From Phragmites australis (taxonomy: Eukaryota; Streptophyta; Magnoliopsida; Poales; Poaceae), in NCBI RefSeq assembly GCF_958298935.1, contig NC_084929.1:3286001-3350000 (forward strand): a stretch of DNA of 64,000 nucleotides, written 5' to 3'. The notes beneath the pieces are model-generated. The model worked only from the letters and a program-made list of their open reading frames with translations. It ran no database searches and was not told where the DNA came from. How positions within the stretch are numbered: position 1 is the stretch's first letter; each line of letters opens with the position of its first letter. Of this stretch, positions 43,973 to 55,747 are shown piece by piece. Both the position numbers and the translations under genes were made by a program.

Positions 43973-45536
43973 ATGGCCCCGTTAGGTCATGATTGTGATT
44001 TTGGTTATTAATGACAACATAGTCAATGGGACTAACATGTTTGTCAAGAATATATATTAGTAGGTCTCATGGATGCAATACATGAAGAAGCCACCATAGA
44101 CGGGACAAAGTTAGACTGAATTAGAGAAGTCCTAGGAATATTTGTCTCACCAGATGGCCCGGTGCTCTGGGTGATGAACTCACCGGAGCTTTATTTGCTT
44201 ATCAATATAGAAAGAGGCTAAGTTAACCGAATGCTCTGATGTATAAGTTGATGAAATCACTGGATGAATTCTTGGGTGACACGTGGCCAAAATTGTTAGA
44301 AGTGCTACAACGGATGGTCCAGTGTTAGTGTTGAAAGTGCACCGGAGCATATTTGGCAGAGGGGAGAGAGGCCTAAAGACCTCACCAGAAGGTCCGGTGA
44401 TCAGAGAAGAAACACACCAGACTAATTTCAGTAGAGGTGGAATTGCCCAGGAAATAGTGAAGTTTAACTCACCGGATTATCCGGTGACGCAATGATGACT
44501 ACACCAGTCCAATTATTCTAGAGGCGATTCGAAGGCAAGAATTTTGAAGCTCAGATCACCGGATGGTCTGGTGAAGATGGTGTGTACATCGGACCAATTC
44601 TTGTAGAGAACAATTTCTTGTGGCAGAACAAACTTCACTCACCGGATGGTCCAATTATCAATGTGTTGCACACACCGGACAATGAACAGTACAAAGAGGC
44701 AGAACGAAGTTCAACGCAACAGATAGTCCGGTGATGAAAATTGTGCACGCTGGAGCATTATTTTCAGAGAGGGTTGCATTGGCTCGGTTGGCTGAAGTCA
44801 ACTCACCGGATAGTCCGGTGATGAAGTGATATGCACTGGATGCTTACATCAGAGTAATTTACATAGAGAAGAAGGAAAGGCTCGGATGGATGAAGTCAAC
44901 TCAATGGATAGTTCGGTGATGAAGTGATGTGCACCGGATGCTTACACTGGAGCAATTTCCACAGAGAAGAAGGAAAGGCTTGGATGGCTCAGGATTACTC
45001 TTCGGCAAGCTTGTTGACCCTCCAACTTGGTGTGGAGCAGCGGCAAGGCGATTGTGCGGGGACACGGAAACCCTTGTCTTGGTGGATCAAGCTTTGAAGT
45101 GATAATGACGGCAAGGAACTAGAAGAGAGGCTAGTGGTGAGATCTTGTCTTGGTGGTTTGGTGGCTCATCTAAGTGGAGGTCTTATCTTTGTGACTTGGT
45201 GGCTCAAGGGCCGTGACCGGGTGCCGATTGTGAGCATATCCTTTGTGGAGCTTCAACGTGGACTAGTGGTGGCATTCATGCCATCGATACTATAGGAAAA
45301 AATTCTTGTGCCGAGTTTGCTCTCTCTAACTTATTTATGTTTCCGCATTACATTTTTACAATTTATCTTCTTAGATAGGTTGCAAGCGTTTTACTCGGTA
45401 GAGTAGATACACTAGATAAACCTAGAGCATATTTAAATATAAATTGATATAGGTTTATCTTGTGTTATTTTTGGAGTCAAAATAGTTCTAAGTGTCCTAA
45501 TTCACCCCCACCCCTCTTAGGACATTGATCCCTTCA
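43973..45536 (+). repeat. 5' LTR of gag-only copia, deleted
   Basis: 1564 bp, TGTAGCGAAT to ATCCCTTCA. It contains many copies of an inverted motif CACCGGAT..TCCGGTGA. Compared with the 3' LTR it lacks the block matching 49854-50318; the junction GGATTACTC|TTCGGC (44992-45005) sits on a shared ACTC. Confidence 0.9.
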
Positions 45537-45538
45537 TG

Positions 45539-45550
45539 TGGTATCAGAGC
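45539..45550 (+). promoter_or_regulatory. Primer-binding site of gag-only copia
   Basis: TGGTATCAGAGC, a perfect initiator methionine tRNA complement, two bases after the 5' LTR. Confidence 0.93.
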
Positions 45551-45739
45551 TATGGCTCACATCTAGCTCTTCAATTTGTGTAAGAGCTTCACACCTTTCA
45601 CAAGGTTTCACCAATTTAATCGATATTTGAGTCTTAGTCTCATTGTGATCGGTTAGGCTTTACCGCCTAGTGAGTTGTGACGTTCGGTGTTGGGATGGAT
45701 TCCCATAGTGCACCACTTTTTGATGGGACAAACTTTCTC

Positions 45740-47595
45740 CGGTGAAAAATTCTAATGCCTTGTTATTTGTAAGTCCGAGGGTTGGATGTTTGGAGAGTCA
45801 CCGAGGAAGGGGTGAGAGCTCGCATCACCAACAAGGAGAAGAAATTAGATGCATTGGCCAAGAGTATCCATTTATCATCTATATGTGTTAATGCATTTAA
45901 TCGTGTTTATTCTCTCACCAATGCACATGATATTTGGATTCGTGTCATTGAAATACATGACGGTACAAAGATGTGTGCAATAAGAAATATCATGTACTTG
46001 TTACTCAACTCAATGGCATCAAGCAAATACCCCATGAAAGTGCTAATGATATGTATTCCCGTTTGAACATTCTTGTTAATGAGATCAATGGGTTAGGTTT
46101 GACGCCAATTGAAGATGATCAAGTGGTGAGAAAAATATTTCAAGCTCTTCTTCTGAAGTACAAGTTGATAGTCTCCATCATCTACGACAACAATGACATA
46201 AAGAAGATGACTCCAAGTCAAGTGTTTGGCAAGATCACCGCCCATAAGATGACAATAAACATGAGGGTGGAAGTTTCTTCCTCATCTGACACCAAGAACC
46301 TTGCTCTCACAAGGAAGCAAGCTCATTGCCAACACATGAAGGCAAGGATGATGAGACAAGAGCAAAAGTCAAGCTCAAGCGAAGATGTTGATGATCAAGA
46401 TGAAGAGAGCTATGAAGAGGATGATCAAAGTAGATCAAGTGATGAAGAAATTATTCATAAAATGGCCAAGCTCTTCTCAAAGTTATAGAAGAACATGAAG
46501 AATGCCAAGGTTGATCATCCTATCTCTATTGAAGACTTGGTCAACACAATTGATCATATCAAGAAGGAGAAGAAGAAGACCAAGAAGAAGAGGGAGACAA
46601 ATGGAAGAGCCAAGACACTTGCTAGCATAGAAAGATGGGTGAGTGATGATGACGATTCAAGCTCAAGTGATGAGATCATCACCATCCATTCCTCCAAGAG
46701 AAGCTCTTCCTCAAGTTCGTCATCGTGTAAGTCATCACACAAGTGTCTCATGGCCAAAGGTATGGTTAGCAACGTAAGTGATGATGAATCTGATGAGAAT
46801 TCTCTCTCCTATGATGAACTCATTCATTTGATCAATGAGCAACAAAGGGCCCTTAAGAAACAATCAAAAGAGCTTAATAGATTCAATGCACTTAATGACA
46901 TTAATGCTACCTTTGCTTCTAATTATGAAAAATTATTGTACAAATTCAATTTGTTAAACAAAGAGCATAAATAGATCAAAGCTAAATTTGAGTGCATTGA
47001 ATCTCAAACTAAGGTCCCTTTAAAGCAATCTACCTCTCTATTTAATTACAATCATAAGGTAAATGCTTCCACTTCTTGTGATGATTTAATCGATTTATCA
47101 TGCTCACCCCTTTGCAATGAGAAATGCATTAAGAATATTTTTGTAGAACCATCTAATGACCTCATTGCACAAGAGAATGATGAGCTTAAGCAAGAAGTGG
47201 AGAAGCTCAAGAAGGACTTGGCGAGTTTAAAGGGCAAACATGGTAAAGAAGCTTGCGGAGGGCAAACATGTCCAACGTCCTCAAGATAATCGTGCTTTCA
47301 TGGTGAAGAAGCTTGCGGAGAAGTTCACCGTGATATGCTTAAAATGCCATCAAGAAGGCCACAAGTGAAGAAAGAGACGAAGGAGAAGAAGAAGAAGATA
47401 GCGAACCTCTCCAACAAGATCTCCAACCTCTACACCAAGCTCAACTATAAGATCAAGACCAAGAGCAACCACTACAAGCTCAAGAAGAAGGACAATGGCA
47501 AAGTGATTGCACACGTGGTTGGGAGAAAGGACCGGAGGTGGAACCAACCTATTTGGGTGCCCAAGAAAGTCATCACCAACATAAAGGGGCCCTAA
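45740..47595 (+). pseudogene. Gag of the gag-only copia
   Basis: The frame begins near 45780 with LDVWRVTEEGVRARITNKEK and after a frame change near 45980 continues IKQIPHESANDMYSRLNILV, GLGLTPIEDDQVVRKIFQAL (UBN2 capsid domain). Ser/Asp/Glu-rich and Lys-rich linkers follow (46370-46700), then a coiled-coil stretch (LIHLINEQQRALKKQSKELN, 46820-46900; NDELKQEVEKLKKDLASLKG, 47177-47236) and a zinc knuckle remnant near 47333 (CLKCHQEGHK). The tail ends NQPIWVPKKVITNIKGP at 47595. Stops at 46486 and 46972 and a duplicated 'AAGCTTGCGGAG' segment (47250 and 47308) disrupt it. Confidence 0.82.
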
Positions 47596-48038
47596 TCGAT
47601 TTGGTTCTAAATAAGACTTGAAGCCCGAAGTAGCTTTGGGGATTTGGAGGCTTGGCTTACAAAATGAAGTGAAGATTCAAGCAAAGAAGGCAAGTATATA
47701 AGATGAGGTATTGATGAAGATCATGATCACCACATACCCAAATCCCCATCTAAATGTAAAAGAGGTAAATGGTAGCTAGACTTATGTTCATGCGTTTTTG
47801 CTTTGCATCTAGCTCATTTACCTTGTCTAGGATTGCATATGCTTACTTCAATCTATTGCAATGCCTAGTGTAGGTTTTCATATGGTAGGTTGCTTGTGTT
47901 TATCTCCAACCCATGAGCAACCTACATGGTTTCTTAGTTATAGGTTCATTTCATGGCACTAGTTTTTACATTTAGTATATTTTATGTGCCATGATCCAAT
48001 CTATAGAATAAATCCTCATTGTTATCGATAACAAATGC

Positions 48039-48073
<35 letters not shown>

Positions 48074-48816
48074 CACATCTCACAAGTATAACACTTTTAT
48101 GCTTATATTTATGGGGAGTATATCCTATATGTTGTGATTTTGAGACTAACATATGTTTCTAGTGACATCTTTTGTAGTCTTATGGAGCAATCAACATGTC
48201 CCTAGAGGTATGCAATACTTAAATGCTTAAATTGGTATCATTATCAAATCTTTTATTTATTTAAGCTATCTTCATATATAATATAGCTTAAACTTGCTAT
48301 CTTTACATATTGTCTAGTTGTGCATATGTTTCTTTCTCATCATATGTATGCACACATATAGGGGGAGTTCAGACTATATTATATGAGTTTTATAAATTAT
48401 GATCCATGTACTTTCTTAGCCTACAATTAGCATCATTCTTTTGTAGTAATATCCATACAATTGGTATCCTTTTATTGGATCATGATTTGTAAAACTCTCT
48501 CCCATGTGCTCTAATATTTTTCCCTTGAGTTCAACATGTGTTTATAGCCCTTTTTGGGAGATTGTTGACAAAGAGGGAGAAGTTTGATGACCAAAGCAAG
48601 ATGAACAATGCGATGAGATTGTAGCGGCAAACAAGACATCTAGGAATGACAAAGTTCACAAAGGGAGAGCCACAACAAAGGGGGACTAAGTGGTAAGAAC
48701 ATGCATCGAAGCAATGTGGTAAGACTTTATGCTTGCTTATGATCTTTACATTTGGTATCATTTATTATTCGCCACTTGCTTTGGTTGTGTTGTCATCAAT
48801 CACTAAAAGGGGAGAT
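47596..48816 (+). other. 3' non-coding region of gag-only copia
   Basis: No pol. AT-rich, with TA-rich runs near 48041-48068 and a 'GGGGGAGTTC' motif at 48361 that looks like a second polypurine-type sequence, besides the one adjoining the 3' LTR. Confidence 0.6.
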
Positions 48817-50856
48817 TATAGCAAAAATGACCCTATTAGGCTGTGATTGTGATTTTGGTGATTAATGACAATATAGTCAATGGGACTAACATGTTTGTCA
48901 AGAATATATGTTAGTAGGTCTCATGGATGCAATACATGAAGAAGCCACCTCAGTCGGGACAAAGTTGGACTGAATTGGAGAAGTCCAGGAAGATTTGTCT
49001 CACCGGATGGTCAGGTGCTCTGTGTGTTGAACTCATCGGAGCTTTGGTTGCTTATCAAGATAGAAAGAGGATAACTTCACCGGATGCTCCGATGTATAAG
49101 TTGATGATATCACTGGATGAATTCTTGGGTGACACGTGGCCAAAATTGTTAGAAGTGCTACAACGGATGGTCTAGTGCTAGTGTTGAAAGTGCACCAGAG
49201 CATATTTAGCAAAGGGGAGAGAGGCCTGAAGACCTCACCGGAAGGTTTGGTGATCAGAGAAGAAACGCATCGGACTAATTTCAGCAGAGGTGGAATTGCC
49301 CAAGAAATAGTGAAGTTTAACTCACTGGATTATCTGGTGATGCAAAGATGACTGCACTGGTCTAATTATTCCAGAGGCAATTCCAAGGCAAGAATTTTGA
49401 AGCTCAGTTCACCGGATGGTCAGGTGAAAATGGTATGTACATCGGACCAATTCTTGCAGAGAACAATTTCTTGTGGCAGAACAAACTTCACTCACCGGAT
49501 GGTCCTGAGATCAATGTGTTGCACACACCGAACAATAAACAGTACAAAGAGGCAGAACAAAGTTCAATGCAACGGATAGTCCAGTGATGAAGATTGTGCA
49601 CACCGGAGCATTATTTCCAGAGAGGGTTGCATTGGCTTGGTTGGCTGAAGCTAACTCACCGGATAGTCTGGTGATGAAGTGATGTGCACTAGATACTTAC
49701 ACCAGAGCAAATTACACAAAGAAGAAGTGAAGGCTCAGATGGATGAAGTTAACTCACCGGATAGTCCAGTGATGAAGTGATGTGCATCGGATACTTACAA
49801 CGTAGCAATTTACACATATAAGAAGAAAAGGCTCGGATGCCTCAGGATAACTCACCGGATAGTTCGGTGATGGAGATGAAGTATACACCAATGTGCCCGG
49901 TGTTCACAGAGGCTTGAGTGGGGTTCCCACAGCTAGTTTGTGGGGGTGTACTCATCGGATGATCCGGTGTTAGTACTATTGTTCTCACTGGATCATCCGG
50001 TGTTAACAACTTTTCTGAGATATTGGGTTAACGGCTAGTGCGTGGGTTTGAGGCTATAAATACCCCTCCACTCGGCCATTTGAAGTGAGTGGCATGCTAC
50101 TGGAGTCTAGAGTAGTTCATGTACACCTGAGAAGACATTCAAGCCACCAAAGTGCTTAAAGTGATTATCCAAGGTGATTAAGCACAAGATTAGTGAGTGA
50201 TTAGTGCTTATAGGCCTAGAGAGAGTGTTTCTAGGTGATTGCTGCATAGAGAGTGGATCAAGAAGTGATCCAATCTTGTACCAAGTGGTACGTCGACACC
50301 TTGGAGCCTTGGTGACTCGTCAGCAAGCTTGTTGACCCTCTGGCTTGGTGTGGAGCGGCGGCAAGGTGATTGTGCGGGGATGCGAAAACCCTTACCTTGG
50401 TGGCTCAAGTTTCGAAGTGATCACGGTGGCAAGGAACCAGAAGAGAGGCTAGCGATGGGACCTTGCCTTGGTGGCTTGGTGGCTCATCCGGGTGGAGGCC
50501 TTGTCTTTGTGACTTGGTGGCTCAGAGTTGTGACCAGGTGCCGATCGGGAGCATATCCTTTGTGGAGCTCCAACGTGGACTAGTGGTGGCATTCATGCCA
50601 TCGATACCACGGAAAAAATCTTTGTGCCAAGTTTACTCTCTCTACCTTATTTATGTTTCCGCATTTACATTCTTGCAATTTACCTTCTTAGATATGTTGC
50701 AAGCGCTTTGATCGGTAGAGTAGATACACTATATAAACCTAGAGCACATTTAGATAGAAATTGATATAGGTTTATCTTGTGTTGTTTTGGAGCTGAAATA
50801 GTTCTGAGTGTCCTAATTCACCCTCTCCCCCTCTTAAGATGTCACTGATCCCTTCA
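48817..50856 (+). repeat. 3' LTR of gag-only copia, full length
   Basis: 2040 bp; its first two bases are TA and not TG (TATAGCAAAAATG). It holds arrays of CACCGGAT..TCCGGTGA-type motifs, a TATA box GGCTATAAATACC (50053-50065) and a leader-like segment. The ORFs within it (48927-49175, 49136-49351, 50329-50711) are LTR sequence, not genes. Confidence 0.9.
50055..50062 (+). promoter_or_regulatory. Core promoter in 3' LTR, absent from 5' LTR
   Basis: TATAAATA within GAGGCTATAAATACCCCTCC. It falls in the 465-bp block deleted from the 5' LTR. Confidence 0.7.
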
Positions 50857-50861
50857 GGCTT

Positions 50862-51180
50862 GTCTGCCTCTTTTGACCACTCAAACTTATCATGTTATCG
50901 TAGTAGTTTGAAGAAAGGAAGTCCTCGATCTTCGAGTTAGAAAATAAAATTACTAAGGGCTACCATGCACCCGGTTAGTCTTTGAACATCTCACACTAAC
51001 CTAGGAGGTTGCATCTCTCCAATTCCTCCATGACATGCCCATTGTCCTCAAAGAATGTTGATGAACAGCTTCAAGGGAACCTTGAGTGAACTCAAATTTT
51101 CCTTGAAGCATCCTCCACAACATATATTTCATTTCGGGGTCCAGCCGATCCACCTATCTAATAAAATATAGTGATGGGAC
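50862..51180 (-). pseudogene. Gypsy reverse-transcriptase fragment (RT thumb)
   Basis: The minus strand encodes VQRLTGCMVALSNFIF, LEDRGLPFFKLLR and HDKFEWSKEAD, the conserved RT thumb/connection of Tat/RIRE2 gypsies. It would continue into 43967 once the copia insertion is removed. The part right of about 51010 is decayed beyond certain reading. Confidence 0.75.
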
Positions 51181-51189
51181 ATGGTCCTT

Positions 51190-52080
51190 AGAAATTACCC
51201 TGCACTGAGTCTGTTATGTATCAATATCGTTCCCAGGTTGCTTTGGCCGTTGGATAAGCAACGATATCATGATGTACTTCTGCTTTATACACAACCAATG
51301 AGGTAGGTTATAAATAATGAGAACAACTGGCCAAGTGTTGTGCCGATTGCTCATGTTGCCAAAAGGATTCGTTACATTCATGCTCAATGCGAACCATATA
51401 TTCCTTAGTTCCGCATAGAAGTCTTCGAAGATGATCATGTATTCCTTAGTTTCTTAAGGTCAATGCTAATTATTTAAATAACCAAAAAGAGCCACATTAC
51501 TCTACATTTTGAGCTTCATACCTAGATCTATATCTCAAGCATCATACATAGAACAATTATAGATCATTATGAAAAAAATATAGATCTAAACTAAAATAGA
51601 ACATAATGCTCACCTTAGACTAACAAATACCAATGAATATTCGAGTTTCCACTAAAATCTACCAATAGTTTGGTCAAAATCGTCGGCCCCTTCTCCAAAC
51701 AGCATAATACAGACAAGCTCCTCTATTTTGCTCGAGCTTTAGGTGGGGAACTGGTATAGACACACTATAGATAGTTCCTGTTTGGAACGATTTGTATAGT
51801 TCCTTTTGTACAAATAATTATAAATAGAAATTGTTTGTACTATTACTAATTGCGTACAAATAGTTTTAGTTTGGAACTATTTATACTATTACTATCTTAT
51901 AGTACAGACTATTCCTGCTGGGAACCGTCTGCAATAGAGCATCTCACTTTATTAGAACTGCTCGTTGTCATTGTTTCAGATAGTTCTAGTTTGGAGCCAT
52001 CTGTGATATCTTTTGTACAGATGCCTTCATAGATTTTTCTGTATAGGGACATCCTAATAAATAGAATATGTAGTGGTAGT
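51190..52080 (-). mobile_element. CACTA remnant with tnp2 transposase fragment
   Basis: The minus-strand frame 51214-51438 encodes YAELRNIWFALSMNVTNPFG and a STWPVVLSIYNLPPWLC-like stretch (here HNTWPVVLIIYNLPHWLC), with IMISLLIQRPKQPGNDID. This is a conserved block of the TNP2-type transposase (Transposase_21). From 51770 to 52020 follow subterminal repeats based on ACAGATAGTTC / GGAACGATTTGTA. The element is truncated on its left by gypsy sequence. Confidence 0.75.
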
Positions 52081-52187
52081 ATATATTGTTAATTAATCCG
52101 TAAAGTAGACACGTTATATATTTCATGCATGCAACGCGTGCTCATCATCATCTTCTCAGAAGCTGGGATAAAGCAAGCATGCTGCAC

Positions 52188-52379
52188 GCTCCTTGCTAAA
52201 TAATTCAAAAAAGCGAAAACTATATAAGCATCTCGAATCTAGCTAGCCGGACTCACAAAAGGAAAAGTTTGGATGTAGTCCATGCTCCTTGCTAAATAAT
52301 TCAAAAAAGCGAACACTATATAAGCATCTCGAATCTAGCTAGCCGGACTCACAAAAGGAAAAGTTTGGATGTAGTCCAT
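52188..52379 (+). repeat. 96-bp tandem duplication with TATA-like core
   Basis: Units 52188-52283 and 52284-52379 differ at one or two positions (GAAAACTAT versus GAACACTAT). Each has CTATATAAGC and CTAGCTAGCC. The near identity means a recent duplication. Confidence 0.92.
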
Positions 52380-53201
52380 GCATGTCCCAGATCACCTTGA
52401 TATAAGGTAGCCGGGTAGGTTTACCCTAAATATATTCCTCTCCACATATGTGTACAAACGTATTGGGTTCCCATAGGTTGTCAAGAATGTTCATTAGCAT
52501 GTGTGATGAACTGGGTTCACGCCAAGTAAACAGAGTAGTCGAAGAGAAAGGGCACAACTTATAAATGTGTGAGAGTACTGGCTTGTTATAATAGCTTTTT
52601 TGGAAAATGGCTCAAGTATTACTTCGTTGTTGCCCCCTTTCTTTTTGCGAACCTCTTGTTGCCTTGTTGCTGGATTGGCTTATGCATCACAACGAAAACC
52701 TGAAAACAATACAATTATTTAGTTCGATTGGACCAAAACACTCATTTAATTTAATAGTTCAAATGTACTTATTCAGTTGGATTCGAACAAAATGCTCATT
52801 TGATAGTCCGAATACGCATGTCTCAACGCACGCAGCGTAAGCTATAACTGGTATGAGAGCCTAGGTATTCTTTTACATAACTCCTATGGTTCCCAAGCCA
52901 TCTCCACTTAGGGGATATCAAGGTTGGGATAATCTCACGCTTATGTTTGGAAGCTAAAACGTGGTTGGATGGACTCTAAACTTGATGGGCACATTCGAGC
53001 GCTTCGGTGTGGTCAGATAGTTCGAAGGTTGGTTGATTAGAGCACCAAATTTGTTAGAGGTTTAGCCAGCTCAGCTTGCAGTGAGCAGAGGTGCGCATTC
53101 AGTCTTGATTGATGATTAGTTTGAGGAGTAGAGCCTATAACACCAAACTAGTTTCCTTTTTGCCAGCAAGCTGAAACAAACTGTTGATAATAATTAATTA
53201 C
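52380..53201. other. Unassigned sequence downstream of the duplication
   Basis: No supported gene. A 77-codon open frame at 52607-52840 has no recognisable domain. If the TATA-like cores are active, the transcript would run through here. Confidence 0.4.
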
Positions 53202-53425
53202 GGGTCTGTTTGGCAGGGCTTTCATAAAACGGGTCATTTCTAACTTTAGAAATTTTTGAAGTTGAAGCTATGGATAGATTGAAGGTATTTGATTTAAACA
53301 TCTTATTCTTATTTTAGATTGAAAATAGAGATTCAAACTACTTTATTTTTATCTATAAACTTCAAATTTTACACACACATATATATATATATATATAAGA
53401 CCTTGAGCTCTATCAAACAGAATCT
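53202..53425. mobile_element. Short MITE-like element
   Basis: Left end GGGTCTGTTTGGCAGGGCT and right end GAGCTCTATCAAACAGAATCT are imperfect inverted repeats of a Tourist-like type. The interior is AT-rich with a (TA)n run at 53380-53396. Target duplication not clear. Confidence 0.5.
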
Positions 53426-53648
53426 ACATAAAAAAATAGAAGCATCGTACAAGTATACATTATTGGAAGATATTTATAAGGCCACTACTCATAGAACTGT
53501 ATAAGAAAAAGAAACATGAGGTACATGACATTACTAGACAACACACTAGTTCCCCTGATCGACCACAAGTTCATGACAAATTACAAATGCACGTAGGGTA
53601 TCTAATAAGTATATAACTGCATGCGGGATGGATGGATCATACTGAACA

Positions 53649-54983
53649 TACTACTATAAAAATTATTTTTCAAAACACTCAGGAAGTTTTTTTCATAGGC
53701 ATATCATATAGTAAACTGTCTGAGCGATTTTCAGAGACGGACAATAAGAAGCTGCTTGTGTAAAGATCATTTCTATAAATGAGATGATTAATATAGGTAG
53801 TTCACATAAGAAACCACATCAGTCATTTTCAAAGTCGGTTCTTTATATGAACCGTAGGTAAAAATAGGGTGTCATTTTCAGAGGTGGTTCACACTAAAAA
53901 TGGATGAGAGGTTATTTTAAAAAATTTATAATTTTTTCATACGAATTCGGATGGAGACAAACTTTATATGAAAATTATAGCCCTCGACGAGATCTACAAC
54001 TTTATAGTTGAAAACTTTTTTATTTAAAGTAATTTAGGTGTCAAAATAATCAGTTAAAGTTTTATACATAAGTTTCAAATGCTATTGTTACCACAAGTCC
54101 TTAATACAAGTAAACTCAAGGAGAAAAAAAATACTACCAACTCAAACATCTCCAACAAAATTAACAAGAAGAAGATCAAAGACCTCCACTATCAACAACA
54201 AGATATTACAAAAGTACTAATGATAACAATAGCAAATACACTCATTTTGATCGATATCTTATGTTAAAATTTTAAATAATTATTCTGATACCTAAATGAC
54301 TTCAAATAAAAAAAATCAATAACATAGCTGTAGATCTTGTTGAGAGCTATAATTTTCATATAAAGTTTTTTACCATCCGAGTTTGTATGAAAAAGTTATG
54401 AATTTTTAAGATAAACTGACATCTATTTTCAGAGACGATTCCTTATGACCTCTATTTCCACATAAGGTTTCTTATGTGAACCGTATATGATATTGGATTA
54501 TATTTTATATTAAAAACTTAATAACTTTTTCATAAGAAGTCGGATGATGATAAACTTTATATGAAAATTATGATCAGTAGTAGTTCTATGGTGGAATGGT
54601 AGGAGGGTTCGCGCGAGCTGAGGGATTTCAAGTTCAAGTACCAAGAACCGCACACATGTGTATTTCGCGTGAAAAGCACATGACTTGTGACTTACGATAC
54701 CATGACTGCGGGAGTGCCTGGTTGGTCCAAAAAAAGTCATTTTTTTTTTGCCAAAAAATGTCGATTTGGGGACCGATTATTGCAGGCGGTCCGCTTAAGG
54801 AATGCATGTGGAAACTTATTTTCGCATGTGGTTCCTTAAGTGAACCGTCTGTGGTAATAGGTTTTCACATGTGGTCTCTTTTGTGCCTGTGAAAATCGTT
54901 TATTTTCACATGCCTTCGATCACAGGTGGGTGCGCTAAACGCCTGTGAATACAGGTGCTCTAAAAATAGTTTTTATAGTAGTG
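53649..54983. mobile_element. Non-autonomous CACTA element, 1.3 kb
   Basis: Ends TACTACTATAAAAATTATTT and, complemented, CACTACTATAAAAACTATTT. Flanking triplets ACA (53646-53648) and ACG (54984-54986) differ by one base from a 3-bp duplication. Subterminal GGTTCACATAAG / AACCG-type repeats are present near both ends, with the same TATGAAAAAGTTATG interior motif as at 1-722. No coding. Confidence 0.78.
54590..54645 (+). other. tRNA-like segment in the short CACTA
   Basis: TGGTAGGAGGG (54597-54607) and AGTTCAAGTACC (54631-54642) line up with the A and B boxes of the segment at 222-300. The stretch before the second box is about as long in both copies. Confidence 0.4.
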
Positions 54984-54986
54984 ACG

Positions 54987-55480
54987 CTATGTCCTATATA
55001 TTGGCATGAGATTTGGATGCCCACACACACGCATACCATAATCAAATGCTCACAACCTTTTGACCTTGATCGCCAGTGCCCACACTACTACAGAACTAGC
55101 CATACGCTCACGGCCTTTTGACCTTGATTGCTTGTACCTACGCTAATATAGAACCAGTCATAGATGATGGTTCATCATTGCCAGTTGTGCAGGAATCGAC
55201 AGTGAAAATATATCACTGCTGGTTGTTAATCTACCAGGCCCGAACCATGATGGAGCCGTTAAGAACCGACACTGATAGTTGGTATTAGTGCATGTTCGTG
55301 TTACACACTGGCATTAGGTACTAATACTGACTATCAGTGCCGATTCTAACCACAAACTACCACTGATAGTCCGTTCGGACTCAGAATTTTGATCAAGTCT
55401 AGCTTTGGCTCGGCCTCACATCCAGCTTCAGAGATTTTTCACAACGGTGAGCACCTCTGTCTTATCTCCTCCACCATGCG
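54987..55480. mobile_element. Repeat-rich end of an unassigned DNA transposon
   Basis: Between 55140 and 55380 lie several variants of ACTGATAGT / ACTATCAGTGCCG in both directions, a style seen in CACTA and Mutator ends. No terminus could be fixed. Confidence 0.35.
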
Positions 55481-55493
55481 TCTCTCTCTCTCT

Positions 55494-55541
<48 letters not shown>
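55480..55541. repeat. (CT)n microsatellite
   Basis: About 60 bp of CT dinucleotides with two CCC interruptions. It lies downstream of the MULE transposase gene; open frames across it are artefacts. Confidence 0.95.
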
Positions 55542-55544
<3 letters not shown>

Positions 55545-55747
55545 CACCTCTCCTGCCACCTCCCCCACCAGCCTCCTCCTCCCCTCGCGAGATCCACGGC
55601 GGGATCCAATGGGGATCCACAGTCGGATATAGCTATGGATCTCGCTAGCACCAAATTACAATACAATCCATGTTTCCAACAAACTTCATATAACAAACTC
55701 ACTAGCACCAAAGCTAATACAATCCAGTTCGATCGTAGCCTAATAGT

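Larger units (their letters stand above)
43973..50856 (+). mobile_element. Gag-only copia (Sirevirus-type), non-autonomous
   Basis: LTRs 43973-45536 and 48817-50856, flanked by GCCTT (43968-43972) and GGCTT (50857-50861), a duplication with one substitution. The internal 3.28 kb contains a primer site, a gag gene and a 1.2-kb 3' region with AAAAGGGGAGA polypurine tract at 48805-48815, but no protease, integrase or RT. It split a gypsy pol gene in a conserved RT-to-RNase H linker. The 5' LTR lacks a 465-bp promoter-containing block that the 3' LTR retains. Confidence 0.92.

Noticed and set aside
48927..49579. Plus-strand open frames in the 3' LTR of the gag-only copia
   Set aside because: The same frames recur in the 5' LTR as non-coding repeat sequence; they contain the CACCGGAT motif array.
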